Numbered from the stretch's first letter, positions 17,591-27,428 are shown. The stretch is DNA of 64,000 nt from UBA6398 sp963660485 (GCA_963660485.1 CAVKYH010000002.1:124001-188000), one strand, 5' to 3'. Notes: a model not told the origin generated them from the letters alone. Made by a program: numbers and translations.

Positions 17591-17598
17591 CAAAATTA
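17591..17598 (-). promoter_or_regulatory. -7 box for the DUF2461 gene
   Basis: The minus strand reads TAATTTTG. It is part of a roughly 300-base divergent intergenic region that otherwise holds only the promoter at 17741 and a 16-codon reading frame at 17772-17822. Confidence 0.5.
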
Positions 17599-17740
17599 GC
17601 AAAAAAGCCCGTTATGGCGCATGTGGTTTTTGCGGCATTTCCAGGCGTGTTTTTGGCAAGGCATCACGAGCCTTTGCAAAACATTGCGGCGGGCTTCCAA
17701 ATAAGGTGGATAAGAGGGGAGTGCGTCATAGTTTTTTTTG

Positions 17741-17748
17741 TAATTTTG
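17741..17748 (+). promoter_or_regulatory. -7 box for the cytidylyltransferase-like gene
   Basis: TAATTTTG follows a run of T. The start codon is about 100 bases downstream, leaving an unusually long leader. Confidence 0.5.
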
Positions 17749-17846
17749 GAGCATCAATACAAAATCGCTTCATGGAATTTTTGTTTGAGACACACGCGTT
17801 GTCGGTGTCCCTTATGAAATAGATTAGAACAGACTTTAAGAAAATT

Positions 17847-18263
17847 ATGAACAACCGTATATTGACAGTGGGCGTTTACGACCTCCTCCACAGGGGGCAC
17901 GTTGCCCTGTTTAAGAAATGTAAGGATTTCGGCGAAGGCAACAATCATGTAATAGTGGCTGTGCAGGATTCCGATGTGGTGCTTAAATTCAAGCCCAACG
18001 CACATCTTGTAGGCTCTACCGAGGAACGGGTTTACATGGTGGAGAGCATAAGATACGTTGACGAGGTGGTGGTGTATTCTTCGGTCGACGAAATCGTAAC
18101 AAAAGTGGACTTCGACATTCTGGCAGTGGGTCCCGACCAAAACCACGACGCATTCCAGAGGGCATTCAAATGGTGCGAGGCAAACGGCAAGCAGGTGGTG
18201 GTGCTCCCGAGAACCGAGGGAATTTCGTCGTCGGCGCTTAAAACCGAAATCAAGAAGCAATAG
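17847..18263 (+). CDS. Adenylyltransferase/cytidylyltransferase-family protein (TagD-like)
   Basis: A 138-residue nucleotidyltransferase. The class signature HxGH appears as HRGH at residues 16-19 (GVYDLLHRGHVALFKKC), and the second motif RTxGISxx appears as RTEGISSS near 125. This is the fold of glycerol-3-phosphate cytidylyltransferase, which makes CDP-activated polyols for surface polymers. The true substrate here is uncertain because no polymer genes are adjacent. GH127 follows after 39 bases and may be co-transcribed. Confidence 0.88.
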   Translation: MNNRILTVGVYDLLHRGHVALFKKCKDFGEGNNHVIVAVQDSDVVLKFKPNAHLVGSTEERVYMVESIRYVDEVVVYSSVDEIVTKVDFDILAVGPDQNHDAFQRAFKWCEANGKQVVVLPRTEGISSSALKTEIKKQ

Positions 18264-18302
18264 AGCGGAAAGAAAACGGGAATAAAATACCTTATATATA
18301 TT

Positions 18303-20330
18303 ATGAAACAGTTCAGCTTCAAATCAATTCTGGGCGGTTGGGCAATGATTACGGCCGTTCTCGCATGCAGTAGCGCCAAAGCCGACAATGTGGCGGTTGT
18401 GGAGCGCCCGCAGACCACACCCGTGCGCACGGCGTATGTGGCAAACCGCACACCGCTCGTCGCAGCTCCGTTCATAAAACTCCCTACCGGCAGCGTGAAG
18501 CCCTGCGGGTGGATTCTCACACAACTCAACCTGCAGGCCGACGGACTTTGCGGGCGACTTGGCGAGATTAGCGCGTGGCTTCAGAAAAACGACAACGCCT
18601 GGCTTATGGCCGGCGGCAAATGGGGTTGGGAAGAAGTGCCATATTGGTTGCGCGGATACTCGAGCATGGCGTGGGTGCTGGGGAGAAAAGATTTGCAGCA
18701 GGAGAGCAAATTCTGGATAGAAGCCATACTGAAAGGACAGAAAGCCGACGGAAGTTTCGGACCAGGCATCGACATGTGGGCAAATATGATTGTGCTTTGG
18801 CTCTTGCAGGACTACTACGAATACACAAGCGACGCAAGAGTGATAGAATTCATGACAAAATATTTTCATTACCAGCTCACCGTGCCCGACGACAAGTTTA
18901 TACGGCAATATTGGGAGAACAGTCGCGGCGGAGACAACCTGTGGAGCGTGTTGTGGCTTTACAACCGCACGGGCGACCAGGAACTTCTGAAACTTGCCGA
19001 CAAACTCCACCGCTGCACCGCAGACTGGACGCAGGAACAGAGCCTTCCAAACTGGCACAACGTGAATATTGCGCAGGGCGTGAGAGAACCGGCAGAATAT
19101 TTCATGTTCAAGAAAGACAGTTCGCTGCTTGCCGCAACCTATAACGACCAACATCTTATCCGGCGGCTGTTCGGGCAAGTTCCAGGCGGAATGTTTGGCG
19201 CCGACGAGAACGCGCGTATGGGCTATATCGACCCCCGTCAAGGTGCAGAGACATGTGGTTTTGCCGAGCAAATGGCTACCGACGAAATTCTCCTTTTGCT
19301 TACGGGCGATCAGTATTGGGCGGAAAACTGCGAGGACATTGCTTTCAACAGCTACCCGGCTGCTTTTACTCCCGACTATAAGGCTCTGCGCTATATCACA
19401 TGCCCAAACATGGTAATCAGCGACGACAAAAACCACGCGCCGGGCATTCAAAACAACGGGCCTTTCCTTTGCATGAATCCCTTTAGCAGTCGCTGCTGTC
19501 AGCACAATCACGGGTTTGCCTGGCCATACTATGCGCAGCATCTCGTGCTTGGCACACCCGACGGCGGACTTGCCGCTGTGCTTTACGGGTCTTGTGAAGC
19601 CAATGCCAAGGTTGGCGCCGATTCCCGCGAAGTGAAATTGATTGAAGAGACCGACTATCCGTTTGACGGCAAGATAAAATTCACAGTTTCCGCAAAGAAA
19701 AAAGCGGAGTTCCCGCTATATCTGCGCATTCCCAAATGGACCAAAAACGCCAAGGCAAGCGTGAACGGCAAAGAGGTGGATTGCACTCTCGAGAGCGGAA
19801 AGTATCTGAAAATAGAACGCGAGTGGAAAAACGGCGACCGCGTGGAACTCGAATTCCCTATGAGCATAAGTTTCCGGCATTGGCAGGTGAACAAAAACTC
19901 TGTGAGCGTGGATTATGGACCTCTGACATTGTCGTTGCGCATAGGCGAGAAAAACGAAAAACTCGAAAACAGCGACAAAACAGCTATCGGGGATTCGAAA
20001 TGGCAAAAGGATGCCGACCCCACTCTGTGGCCTACCTGGATAATAACACCTACAACTGAATGGAACTACGCCCTATGTACTGACGAACCTATACAACTTG
20101 TGAAAAAAACAGCGGTGAAAGAGGACGAAAATCCGTACACTTCGACAGAAGTTCCTTTGGTGTTCAAGGCAAAAGGACGGAAAGTGCCGGTTTGGAAAGT
20201 GGACAAATACGGACTGTGTGCCCCACTGCCCTACGAAAGTGCGGCACAAAGCAACGAGAAATACGACATAGAACTTATTCCAATGGGTGCCGCACGATTG
20301 AGAATATCTTCTTTTCCGCAGGGAAAGTAG
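18303..20330 (+). CDS. GH127-family glycoside hydrolase (beta-L-arabinofuranosidase type), probable lipoprotein
   Basis: A 675-residue protein. The N-terminus (ITAVLACSSAKA) has a lipobox-like VLAC with C21, so it may be anchored in the envelope. The alpha/alpha barrel covers about residues 60-410 and beta-sandwich domains follow. The GH127 zinc and catalytic set is present: E316 and C318 in GAETCG, C398 and C399 in SRCCQHN. Their spacing is close to that of characterised HypBA1 (E338, C340, C417, C418), with the second cysteine of the pair as nucleophile. It probably removes beta-L-arabinofuranosyl or a related furanosyl group from plant or host glycans. A terminator follows. Confidence 0.9.
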   Translation: MKQFSFKSILGGWAMITAVLACSSAKADNVAVVERPQTTPVRTAYVANRTPLVAAPFIKLPTGSVKPCGWILTQLNLQADGLCGRLGEISAWLQKNDNAWLMAGGKWGWEEVPYWLRGYSSMAWVLGRKDLQQESKFWIEAILKGQKADGSFGPGIDMWANMIVLWLLQDYYEYTSDARVIEFMTKYFHYQLTVPDDKFIRQYWENSRGGDNLWSVLWLYNRTGDQELLKLADKLHRCTADWTQEQSLPNWHNVNIAQGVREPAEYFMFKKDSSLLAATYNDQHLIRRLFGQVPGGMFGADENARMGYIDPRQGAETCGFAEQMATDEILLLLTGDQYWAENCEDIAFNSYPAAFTPDYKALRYITCPNMVISDDKNHAPGIQNNGPFLCMNPFSSRCCQHNHGFAWPYYAQHLVLGTPDGGLAAVLYGSCEANAKVGADSREVKLIEETDYPFDGKIKFTVSAKKKAEFPLYLRIPKWTKNAKASVNGKEVDCTLESGKYLKIEREWKNGDRVELEFPMSISFRHWQVNKNSVSVDYGPLTLSLRIGEKNEKLENSDKTAIGDSKWQKDADPTLWPTWIITPTTEWNYALCTDEPIQLVKKTAVKEDENPYTSTEVPLVFKAKGRKVPVWKVDKYGLCAPLPYESAAQSNEKYDIELIPMGAARLRISSFPQGK

Positions 20331-20352
20331 AAAGACATATATATAATGTATA

Positions 20353-20384
20353 GGAAAAAGTCGGGAACTCATGTCCCGACTTTT
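20353..20384 (+). terminator. Intrinsic terminator after GH127
   Basis: AAAAAGTCGGGA pairs with TCCCGACTTTTTT around a short loop; the T-run follows directly. Confidence 0.85.
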
Positions 20385-20467
20385 TTGTCGGCGTGAAAGT
20401 ATCCCTGCCGAGGTCTTGAAAATCGTCCAAAAAACATGTTTTACAGCAAAATGTGTTCAAAAATCAT

Positions 20468-20475
20468 TATATTTG
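20468..20475 (+). promoter_or_regulatory. -7 box for the gamma carbonic anhydrase-like gene
   Basis: TATATTTG lies 29 bases before the ATG at 20505. It falls inside the longer reading frame from 20436, arguing against the upstream start. Confidence 0.55.
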
Positions 20476-20504
20476 CCGTTTCAAAAATTAAGTATAGAAG
20501 AATT

Positions 20505-21005
20505 ATGGCACTTATAAAGGAATTTAAGGGCAAAAGCCCTAAATGGGGGACGAATTGCTATTTCTCGGAAAATGCAACGCTTATCGGCGACATAACAATG
20601 GGCGATGATTGCAGCGTATGGTTTTCGGCAGTGATTCGCGCCGATGTAGATTGCGTGAAAATGGGCAACCGCGTAAATGTACAAGACAACGCTTGCATAC
20701 ATCAGGCTGGCGGATTTCCCGTAATACTCGAAGACGATGTAACACTTGGACACGGAGCGATAGTTCACGCCTGCACAGTGCGCAAAGGCGCTCTCATAGG
20801 AATGAATGCCGTTGTGCTCGACGGCGCAGAGGTAGGCGAGGGCGCTGTAGTGGCTGCCGGTGCGGTTGTTCTCGGGAAAACGAAAATCGGAGCGCATGAA
20901 ATTTGGGCGGGCGTGCCTGCAAAAAAAATGAACAAGGCAGCTGATCCGGGCGAAGCCGAATGGTTTGCCGATGAATACGTGAAACTCAAGGAATATTATA
21001 AGTAA
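20505..21005 (+). CDS. Gamma-class carbonic anhydrase-like left-handed beta-helix protein
   Basis: A 166-residue protein built of hexapeptide repeats (NATLIGDITMGDDCSVWFSA and onward) that form a left-handed beta helix trimer. The three metal ligands of the gamma-carbonic anhydrase family are present at H66 (CIHQAG), H83 and H88 (LGHGAIVHAC). Related YrdA/PaaY proteins are not always active carbonic anhydrases, so the activity is inferred. The start at 20505 is preferred because a -7 promoter box lies just upstream. GH31 starts 38 bases after the stop. Confidence 0.9.
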   Translation: MALIKEFKGKSPKWGTNCYFSENATLIGDITMGDDCSVWFSAVIRADVDCVKMGNRVNVQDNACIHQAGGFPVILEDDVTLGHGAIVHACTVRKGALIGMNAVVLDGAEVGEGAVVAAGAVVLGKTKIGAHEIWAGVPAKKMNKAADPGEAEWFADEYVKLKEYYK

Positions 21006-21043
21006 AAAATAACCGAAAGGCCAATAAAAACAATTAGCAAGCC

Positions 21044-24000
21044 ATGAAACCTAAATTGTTTCTGAAAACCGGGCGACGCTGTGCGTTTGCCTTGGCATTC
21101 CCTTTGTTTTTCGGCGAAATGCACGCCGTATGTTTTCCTTTGCATGCAGTTGCCGTTTCGCGTGAAGCAGAGCAAACCCAAAATGTAACGGTCAAGAGCG
21201 CGCATAAAATAAACAATGATGCCGTGGAAATCGTTTATTCCAACGGCAAACGCCTTACCGTGGATTTCTACGGCGCAAATATTTTCCGCTTGTTCCGTGA
21301 TGACAACGGCGGAATAGTACGTGATCCGCAGGCAAAGCCGGAAGCGAAAATTCTTGTGCCTTCTGCTCGTCATGATGTGGGCAAATTGGATTTACAAACT
21401 GCCGGCAGCGATATAACTATAAGCACTTCGAGAATAACGGTGTCGCTTTCAAAATCTACGGGGCTTGTTACCGTTTCCGACAAAACGACCGGAAAAGTTG
21501 TAATGGAAAGCATAAAACCCGTGGAGTTTGACAAGTCGAGCACAACACTCACTCTCCGCGCTCGTGAAAACGAGTATTTCTTTGGCGGAGGCGTTCAAAA
21601 CGGGCGGTTTAGCCATAAAGGGAAAACCATAGCCATTGAAAATACAAACAACTGGGTTGACGGCGGCGTGGCGTCGCCTACTCCTTTCTTTTGGAGCACA
21701 AACGGCTACGGTATGTTGTGGCATACTTTCAAGCCCGGGCATTATGATTTCGGCGAAACGGACAAGGATAAAGTTGTTCTCATGCATGGCGAGGATTATC
21801 TCGATGTTTTTGTGATGGTTGACCAATATCCGGTGGAACTTGTCAATGATTTCTACAAACTTACGGGACATCCTGTGCTTCTTCCCAAATTTGGTTTTTA
21901 CGAGGGGCATCTCAATGCTTACAATCGCGATTTCTGGACCGAGGCAAAGGAAGGTTTTATGCTTTATGAGGACGGAAAACGATACAATGAGAGCCAGAAA
22001 GACAACGGCGGCGTAAAGGAGAGCCTCAATGGTGAAAAAAACAATTATCAGTTCTCAGCCCGTGCAGCCATTGACCGGTATATTAACAACGACATGCCGC
22101 TTGGGTGGTTTCTTCCCAACGACGGTTATGGCGCAGGCTATGGTCAGACAAATTCGCTCGACGGAAATATAAACAATCTCAAGGAATTTGGCGATTACGC
22201 CCGTTCCAAGGGAGTTGAGATAGGCTTGTGGACCCAAAGCGACCTGCACCCGAAAGAAGGAATCGAGCCCTTGTTGCAACGTGATATCGTGAAAGAAGTA
22301 CGCGATGCGGGAGTGAGGGTGTTGAAAACCGACGTAGCATGGGTGGGCTGGGGTTACAGCTTCGGCCTTAACGGTGTGAGCGATGTGGGAAGCATTATGC
22401 CGTATTATGGATCGAATGCCCGCCCGTTTATAATCTCTCTCGACGGTTGGGCAGGCACACAACGTTACGCCGGAATTTGGAGCGGAGACCAAACCGGCGG
22501 AGATTGGGAATACATTCGCTTTCATATTCCCACTTTTATAGGTTCTGGACTTTCCGGTCAGCCTAATATCACATCTGATGTCGACGGAATTTTTGGCGGG
22601 AAGAATTTGCCCGTAAACATTCGCGAATTTCAGTGGAAAACGTTCACTCCTATGGAACTCAATATGGACGGTTGGGGAAGCAATCCCAAATATCCGCAGG
22701 TGCTTGGCGAACCTGCTACAACTATCAACCGTTCCTATCTTAAACTTAAGAGTATGCTTTTGCCTTATACCTATAGTGTGGCTCACGAGGCGGTAAATGG
22801 CAAACCTATCATACGCGCAATGTTTCTCGACTATCCCAACAAATTCACCCTTGGTACGGCAACGCAATACCAATTTATGTATGGCGAAAATTTCCTTGTT
22901 GCTCCAATTTACAAGGAAACTGACATGGACAAGGACGGAAACGACATTCGCAACAACATATACCTGCCCGAGGGAAAATGGGTGGATTATTACAATGGCG
23001 ACACCTATTGCGGCGGACGCATAATCAATTGTTTCGACGCGCCTATCTGGAAACTTCCGGTTTTGGTCAAGGCTGATGCGATTATTCCCATGACCAATCC
23101 AAACAACAATCCTTCTGAAATACGCAAGGACTATCGTGCTTACGAAATTTACGCTACTCCTGGAAACGAAGCGGCTTTCAACGAGTATGATGACGACGGA
23201 AAAACCCAGGCGTACCTGAATGGCGAAAGCACCAACACTCATATTTCCTCCAAGGCCGACAACAAGGGCGTGCTTGTGGTAGATATTAAGCCCACGGAGG
23301 GGAATTTCGAAGGTTTTGTGCCCGAGAAACAAACCGAACTGCGGATAAATGTGAGCAAGGACGTGAAGAAAGTAACTGCCAAGGTGGGGAATAAAAACGT
23401 GAAGCTTGTTCGCGTGGATTCCGAGGCAGAATATGCCAACGGCAACAATGTTTATTACTACGACAAGGCCCCGAATCTCAACCGCTTTGCCTCTAAGGAT
23501 TCCAAACTTGCCGATGTGGTTGTGAACAAGAACCCGCAATTATACGTGAAGCTCGGCAAAACCGATGTAACAAAGAATGCCGTGAGCGTGAAAGTTGATG
23601 GTTTTGAATTTGCAATGCCCGACCGGCTTGCCGTTCACGGCGGCGCGCTTGCTGCTCCCAAGGCTGTGGTAACCGAAGCCAACACGGGCTGTTTCACACT
23701 TGTTCCCTCGTGGCAGAAAGTTGACAATGCCGATTTCTACGAGGTTGAATACGACGGCATGCTTTATTCCACGATTCGTGCCACGGAGTTTGAATTCGAC
23801 GGGCTTGTTCCCGAACATACATATTCCATGAAGGTGCGCGCGGTAAACAAGGACGGCCATTCGGAATGGGCCACCGTTACCGCTACAACCAAGGCCAATC
23901 CTCTGGAATTTGCTATCAAGGGAATTAAGGCGCAGACTTCTTGCGAAAATCAGGCAGGAAACGGCGTGAGCAAGCTTTTCGATTTCGACGAAAAGACTAT

Positions 24001-24922
24001 CTGGCACTCCAAATGGGGCAAGGGCGAAGCTGTTCCCTCTGACATTACAATCGACTTGCGTTCGGTTAACAAACTTGACCGCCTGGAATATATGCCGCGC
24101 GAGGACGCTGCCAACGGAACGCTTCTCGGAGGCACGGTGTCGGTGAGCGTAGACAGACAGACGTGGAGCGAACCGGTGGAATTCGACTGGAAACGCGACG
24201 CAACGGTCAAGACGGTTGCTTTTGCGGGAAATCCGGCGGCGAGATACGTGCGCGTTCACATCGACAAGGCCGTAGGCAATTTCGGCTCGGGACGCGAGAT
24301 GCACATATTCAAGTTGGCGGGCAGCGAAAGTGTATACCAAGGCGATATCAACCACGACAAGCGCATCGACGAAAACGACCTCACGTCGTATATGAACTAT
24401 ACCGGATTGCGCAAAGGCGACAGCGATTTCGACTACGTGAGTTCCGGAGATATCAATGGCAACGGATTAATCGACGCATACGACATATCGTGCGTAACAA
24501 CCGAACTTGACGGCGGTGTGAGCCTTGCAAACGACAAGGTGGCGGGCACGCTCGTGTTGACGCCCAACAAGAAAACTTTTGCAGCAGGCGATACGGTGGA
24601 AATAATGGTTTCAGGCAAAAACCTCCACTATGTAAATGCGCTTAGCTTCGCACTTCCTTACGACACCAAGGAACTTGAGTATGCCGGAGTGAAACTTTTG
24701 GGAATGAAAGATATGGTGAATCTCACCTATGACCGCCTGCACACCAACGGGCAAAAGGCTTTGTATCCCACATTCGCCAACCGCGGCAACAACTTCCTGC
24801 TCGACGACGGCGACCATGAGCTTTTCGTTATAAAGTTCTGCGCTAAGAAAGCCGGCAAGTTCAATCTCAAAGCACAGGACGGACTACTCGTTGACCGCAA
24901 CCTCGGCAGCGTGCAGTTCTGA
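21044..24922 (+). CDS. Multidomain GH31 glycosidase with FN3, F5/8C, dockerin-like and cohesin-like domains
   Basis: A 1292-residue secreted enzyme. A signal-like N-terminus precedes a GH31 N-terminal beta domain. The catalytic barrel has nucleophile D430 (KTDVAW) and acid/base D482 (SGDQTGGDW); a DUF5110-like and further beta region follow. After that come a fibronectin III domain (about 869-950), an F5/8 type C (CBM32-like) domain (about 955-1093), a dockerin-like pair of calcium loops (GDINHDKRIDENDL and GDINGNGLIDAYDI, about 1098-1152) and a cohesin-like domain (about 1160-1292). It probably acts on alpha-linked glycans; exact specificity is unclear. Dockerin and cohesin modules on one protein are notable. 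It may share the promoter of the upstream carbonic anhydrase-like gene. Confidence 0.9.
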   Translation: MKPKLFLKTGRRCAFALAFPLFFGEMHAVCFPLHAVAVSREAEQTQNVTVKSAHKINNDAVEIVYSNGKRLTVDFYGANIFRLFRDDNGGIVRDPQAKPEAKILVPSARHDVGKLDLQTAGSDITISTSRITVSLSKSTGLVTVSDKTTGKVVMESIKPVEFDKSSTTLTLRARENEYFFGGGVQNGRFSHKGKTIAIENTNNWVDGGVASPTPFFWSTNGYGMLWHTFKPGHYDFGETDKDKVVLMHGEDYLDVFVMVDQYPVELVNDFYKLTGHPVLLPKFGFYEGHLNAYNRDFWTEAKEGFMLYEDGKRYNESQKDNGGVKESLNGEKNNYQFSARAAIDRYINNDMPLGWFLPNDGYGAGYGQTNSLDGNINNLKEFGDYARSKGVEIGLWTQSDLHPKEGIEPLLQRDIVKEVRDAGVRVLKTDVAWVGWGYSFGLNGVSDVGSIMPYYGSNARPFIISLDGWAGTQRYAGIWSGDQTGGDWEYIRFHIPTFIGSGLSGQPNITSDVDGIFGGKNLPVNIREFQWKTFTPMELNMDGWGSNPKYPQVLGEPATTINRSYLKLKSMLLPYTYSVAHEAVNGKPIIRAMFLDYPNKFTLGTATQYQFMYGENFLVAPIYKETDMDKDGNDIRNNIYLPEGKWVDYYNGDTYCGGRIINCFDAPIWKLPVLVKADAIIPMTNPNNNPSEIRKDYRAYEIYATPGNEAAFNEYDDDGKTQAYLNGESTNTHISSKADNKGVLVVDIKPTEGNFEGFVPEKQTELRINVSKDVKKVTAKVGNKNVKLVRVDSEAEYANGNNVYYYDKAPNLNRFASKDSKLADVVVNKNPQLYVKLGKTDVTKNAVSVKVDGFEFAMPDRLAVHGGALAAPKAVVTEANTGCFTLVPSWQKVDNADFYEVEYDGMLYSTIRATEFEFDGLVPEHTYSMKVRAVNKDGHSEWATVTATTKANPLEFAIKGIKAQTSCENQAGNGVSKLFDFDEKTIWHSKWGKGEAVPSDITIDLRSVNKLDRLEYMPREDAANGTLLGGTVSVSVDRQTWSEPVEFDWKRDATVKTVAFAGNPAARYVRVHIDKAVGNFGSGREMHIFKLAGSESVYQGDINHDKRIDENDLTSYMNYTGLRKGDSDFDYVSSGDINGNGLIDAYDISCVTTELDGGVSLANDKVAGTLVLTPNKKTFAAGDTVEIMVSGKNLHYVNALSFALPYDTKELEYAGVKLLGMKDMVNLTYDRLHTNGQKALYPTFANRGNNFLLDDGDHELFVIKFCAKKAGKFNLKAQDGLLVDRNLGSVQF

Positions 24923-24993
24923 CCATACGTAAAATCCTTAAAATCAGTCCTCGGAGCATATACTTCGGGGACTGATTTTCTTTCTCCGCATCT

Positions 24994-25066
24994 CGTAAAA
25001 ACTCCGGGCCATGTAATTTAAATTAGATGGCCCGGAATTTAAATTTGGTGGCCCGGAGTTTTTACG
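24994..25066. repeat. 21-bp-phased three-head element 6
   Basis: 73 bp. Heads CCGGGCCATGT, AGATGGCCCGG and TGGTGGCCCGG inside CGTAAAAACT and AGTTTTTACG, which are exact reverse complements. It has the same head order as element 8. It lies between GH31 and metY. Confidence 0.9.
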
Positions 25067-25158
25067 CCATGCGCAACTGTTTTTTTGCGCTCCGATATTA
25101 AGTCAACGGCAACGCATCTTATTTTCTCGCGAAGCGGCTTATTTGGAAATATAATGCC

Positions 25159-25166
25159 TAATTTTG
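25159..25166 (+). promoter_or_regulatory. -7 box for metY
   Basis: TAATTTTG lies 26 bases before the ATG at 25193 and inside a longer frame from 25085, which supports the downstream start. I recognise no SAM riboswitch in the leader. Confidence 0.5.
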
Positions 25167-25192
25167 CACCCGTAATTTATTCTATTCAGACA

Positions 25193-26476
25193 ATGAAGCA
25201 AAACTTGAAACCAGCCACGCTCTGTGTGCAAGCCGGCTGGCAACCCAAAAACGGCGAGCCGCGTGTGCTCCCCATAATTCAAAGCACAACTTTCAAATAC
25301 GACAACTCCGAGGAAATGGCAATGCTGTTTGATCTCAAGAAGGAGGGATATTTTTATACCCGTCTGCAGAATCCCACAAACGACGCCGTGGCAGCAAAAA
25401 TCGCAGCCCTGGAAGGCGGAGTGGGAGCGGTGCTTACTTCGAGCGGGCAGGCTGCAAATCTTTACGCGGTCTTCAATATTTGCGAAGCAGGCGACCATGT
25501 GGTGGCCTCAAACGAGATCTACGGCGGAACATACAACCTCTTCGGCGTAACTCTCAAGAAGCTCGGCATAGAATGTACCTTTGTGAACCCCGAAGCTCCG
25601 GAAGAGGAAATACAGAAAGCCTTCCGTCCAAACACCCGTGTGCTTTTCGGCGAAACCATATCCAACCCCGGCTGCAATGTGCTCGACATAGAGAAATTTG
25701 CACGCATCGCCCATAAAAACGGAGTGCCTCTGATTGTCGACAACACCTTTGCCACACCGATAAACTGCCGCCCGTTTGAATGGGGCTGCGACATCGTTAC
25801 ACATTCTACCACAAAATATATGGACGGCCACGCTACTCAGGTGGGCGGAGTGGTAGTCGACAGCGGCAATTTCGACTGGGAGGCAAACAAGGACAAGTAT
25901 CCCGGACTCTGCACGCCCGACGAATCGTATCACGGACTGACCTACACAAAAGCATTCGGCAAACTCGGATACATCACAAAGATTGTGGCGCAGCTGCAAA
26001 GAGACCTCGGAGCCGTGCCCGCCCCGCAAAATTCGTTCCTTCTCAATCTTGGTTTGGAAACTTTGCCTTTGCGCATGGCGCAACACTGCAAGAATGCGCA
26101 GCGTGTGGCCGAATTTCTGCACGACGACCCGCGCGTGGCGTGGGTGCACCATTGTGGGCTCAACGACGACAAGAATCATGAACTCGCAAAGAAATATCTT
26201 CCAAACGGTTCCTGCGGAGTGATGGCTTTTGGTCTGAAAGGCGACCGCGAAACTGCGATAAAATTCATGGACTCTCTCGAAATGATTGCGATTGTAACCC
26301 ATGTTGCCGATGCGCGTTCCTGTGTGCTTCACCCTGCAAGCCATACACATCGCCAGCTAAGCGACGAACAATTGCGCGAAGCAGGCATCGCGCCCGACTT
26401 GATACGTCTTTCGGTGGGCATTGAGGACTGCGAGGATATTCTCGACGATATAAAACAAGCGCTGAACAAGATTTGA
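25193..26476 (+). CDS. metY: O-acetylhomoserine sulfhydrylase (aminocarboxypropyltransferase)
   Basis: A 427-residue PLP enzyme of the Cys/Met metabolism family. The Schiff-base lysine is K208 in THSTTKYMDGH. Other family stretches are YTRLQNPTNDAVAAKIAALE near 55 and SNPGCNVLDIEKFA near 158. The length and PKNGEPRVLPI N-terminus fit the MetY subgroup rather than cystathionine gamma-synthase. It makes homocysteine from O-acetylhomoserine and sulfide. The acetyl-type metA at 43354 makes the matching substrate. The start is the ATG after the -7 box. menA follows after 31 bases. Confidence 0.94.
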   Translation: MKQNLKPATLCVQAGWQPKNGEPRVLPIIQSTTFKYDNSEEMAMLFDLKKEGYFYTRLQNPTNDAVAAKIAALEGGVGAVLTSSGQAANLYAVFNICEAGDHVVASNEIYGGTYNLFGVTLKKLGIECTFVNPEAPEEEIQKAFRPNTRVLFGETISNPGCNVLDIEKFARIAHKNGVPLIVDNTFATPINCRPFEWGCDIVTHSTTKYMDGHATQVGGVVVDSGNFDWEANKDKYPGLCTPDESYHGLTYTKAFGKLGYITKIVAQLQRDLGAVPAPQNSFLLNLGLETLPLRMAQHCKNAQRVAEFLHDDPRVAWVHHCGLNDDKNHELAKKYLPNGSCGVMAFGLKGDRETAIKFMDSLEMIAIVTHVADARSCVLHPASHTHRQLSDEQLREAGIAPDLIRLSVGIEDCEDILDDIKQALNKI

Positions 26477-26507
26477 ACAAACGACATCCGATTATAGACA
26501 AACCAAA

Positions 26508-27428
26508 ATGGAGATAGCACAAAACAGAACCTTCAAGGATTGGATTATAGCCGTTCGCCCGTGGTCGTTCACCACTTCCTCGGTGGCGGTATTGGTTACA
26601 GTTGCATATTTGTTTTACATCAGCCGCACGGGAGGCTTTGCCGAATCGGTGAACTGGCTCAACGCTGTGCTTTGCTTGCCTTTGCTTATGATTCTCCACG
26701 CCGGAGGAAATCTCGTGAGCGACTATTATGATTTCAAACGCGGTGTCGACGGCCCGGAGTGCGTGAACGGCGTTACCTGGATACGTTCCGGTATGTTCAA
26801 GCCCCGTGAGATTTTGCATTACGGTTGGGCATTGCTCGCCGCAGGTTCGTTGATAGGGGCCGTGATACTGATGCGCTCCGATTTCTCGGCCATTTGGCTC
26901 GGCGTGCTCGGGCTTCTGTTGCCCCTGTATTACTATGTGATGAAAGCTAACGTGCTTGGCGATTTGGACATATTGCTTTGTTTTGCCTTGTTGCCGAGTA
27001 TCGGTACGTGCTATGTGGCTACGGGTAATTACCATACCGAGATGCTGCTGTTTTGCCTGCCTTTCGGTTTGCACATCGTGGCTATACTTCATGCCAACAA
27101 CACTCGCGACATTGCCGACGACCGCAACGCCGGGCTCCGTACCATTTGCGGGAAAGTGGGCGAGCGTGCTTCGCAATGGATTTACCTTTGCGAGATAGCT
27201 TTGCCCTATTTGCTTGTGGTTTTGTTCTGTTTGTTTGCAGGATTGAGCTGGTGGATTTTGATTTCTTTCCTTTCTCTTCCGGTTGGCATCGGGAATGTGA
27301 AGCAAATGATGCGCAATCTCGGCAAAGGCAAAGGGGGAATACCCCGCCTTGACCAGAGCACGGCACAATTTCAGTTCCTTTTCGGCATACTCTATGCCCT
27401 GGGATTCGTATTGGGAGGCATATTCTGA
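26508..27428 (+). CDS. menA: 1,4-dihydroxy-2-naphthoate prenyltransferase (UbiA family)
   Basis: A 306-residue membrane protein with about eight to nine hydrophobic helices. The first UbiA aspartate motif is N68-x3-D72-x2-D75 in GGNLVSDYYDFKRG; the second is NNTRDIADDRNAG near 197. It attaches a polyprenyl chain to dihydroxynaphthoate in the membrane to form demethylmenaquinone. Menaquinone is the expected electron acceptor of the complex I encoded at the end of this window. The last base of its stop is the first base of the next gene's ATG, so the two are translationally coupled. Confidence 0.92.
   Translation: MEIAQNRTFKDWIIAVRPWSFTTSSVAVLVTVAYLFYISRTGGFAESVNWLNAVLCLPLLMILHAGGNLVSDYYDFKRGVDGPECVNGVTWIRSGMFKPREILHYGWALLAAGSLIGAVILMRSDFSAIWLGVLGLLLPLYYYVMKANVLGDLDILLCFALLPSIGTCYVATGNYHTEMLLFCLPFGLHIVAILHANNTRDIADDRNAGLRTICGKVGERASQWIYLCEIALPYLLVVLFCLFAGLSWWILISFLSLPVGIGNVKQMMRNLGKGKGGIPRLDQSTAQFQFLFGILYALGFVLGGIF

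Noticed and set aside
17772..17822. 16-codon frame upstream of the cytidylyltransferase-like gene
   Set aside because: It is too short, with no repeat of codons or attenuator hairpin that would suggest a leader peptide.
22055..23539. 494-codon open frame on the minus strand
   Set aside because: It is entirely antisense to the GH31 catalytic region, and no motif is visible.
24923..25192. SAM riboswitch before metY
   Set aside because: The leader after the -7 box is only about 20 bases and the rest is repeat element 6. No riboswitch core is seen.
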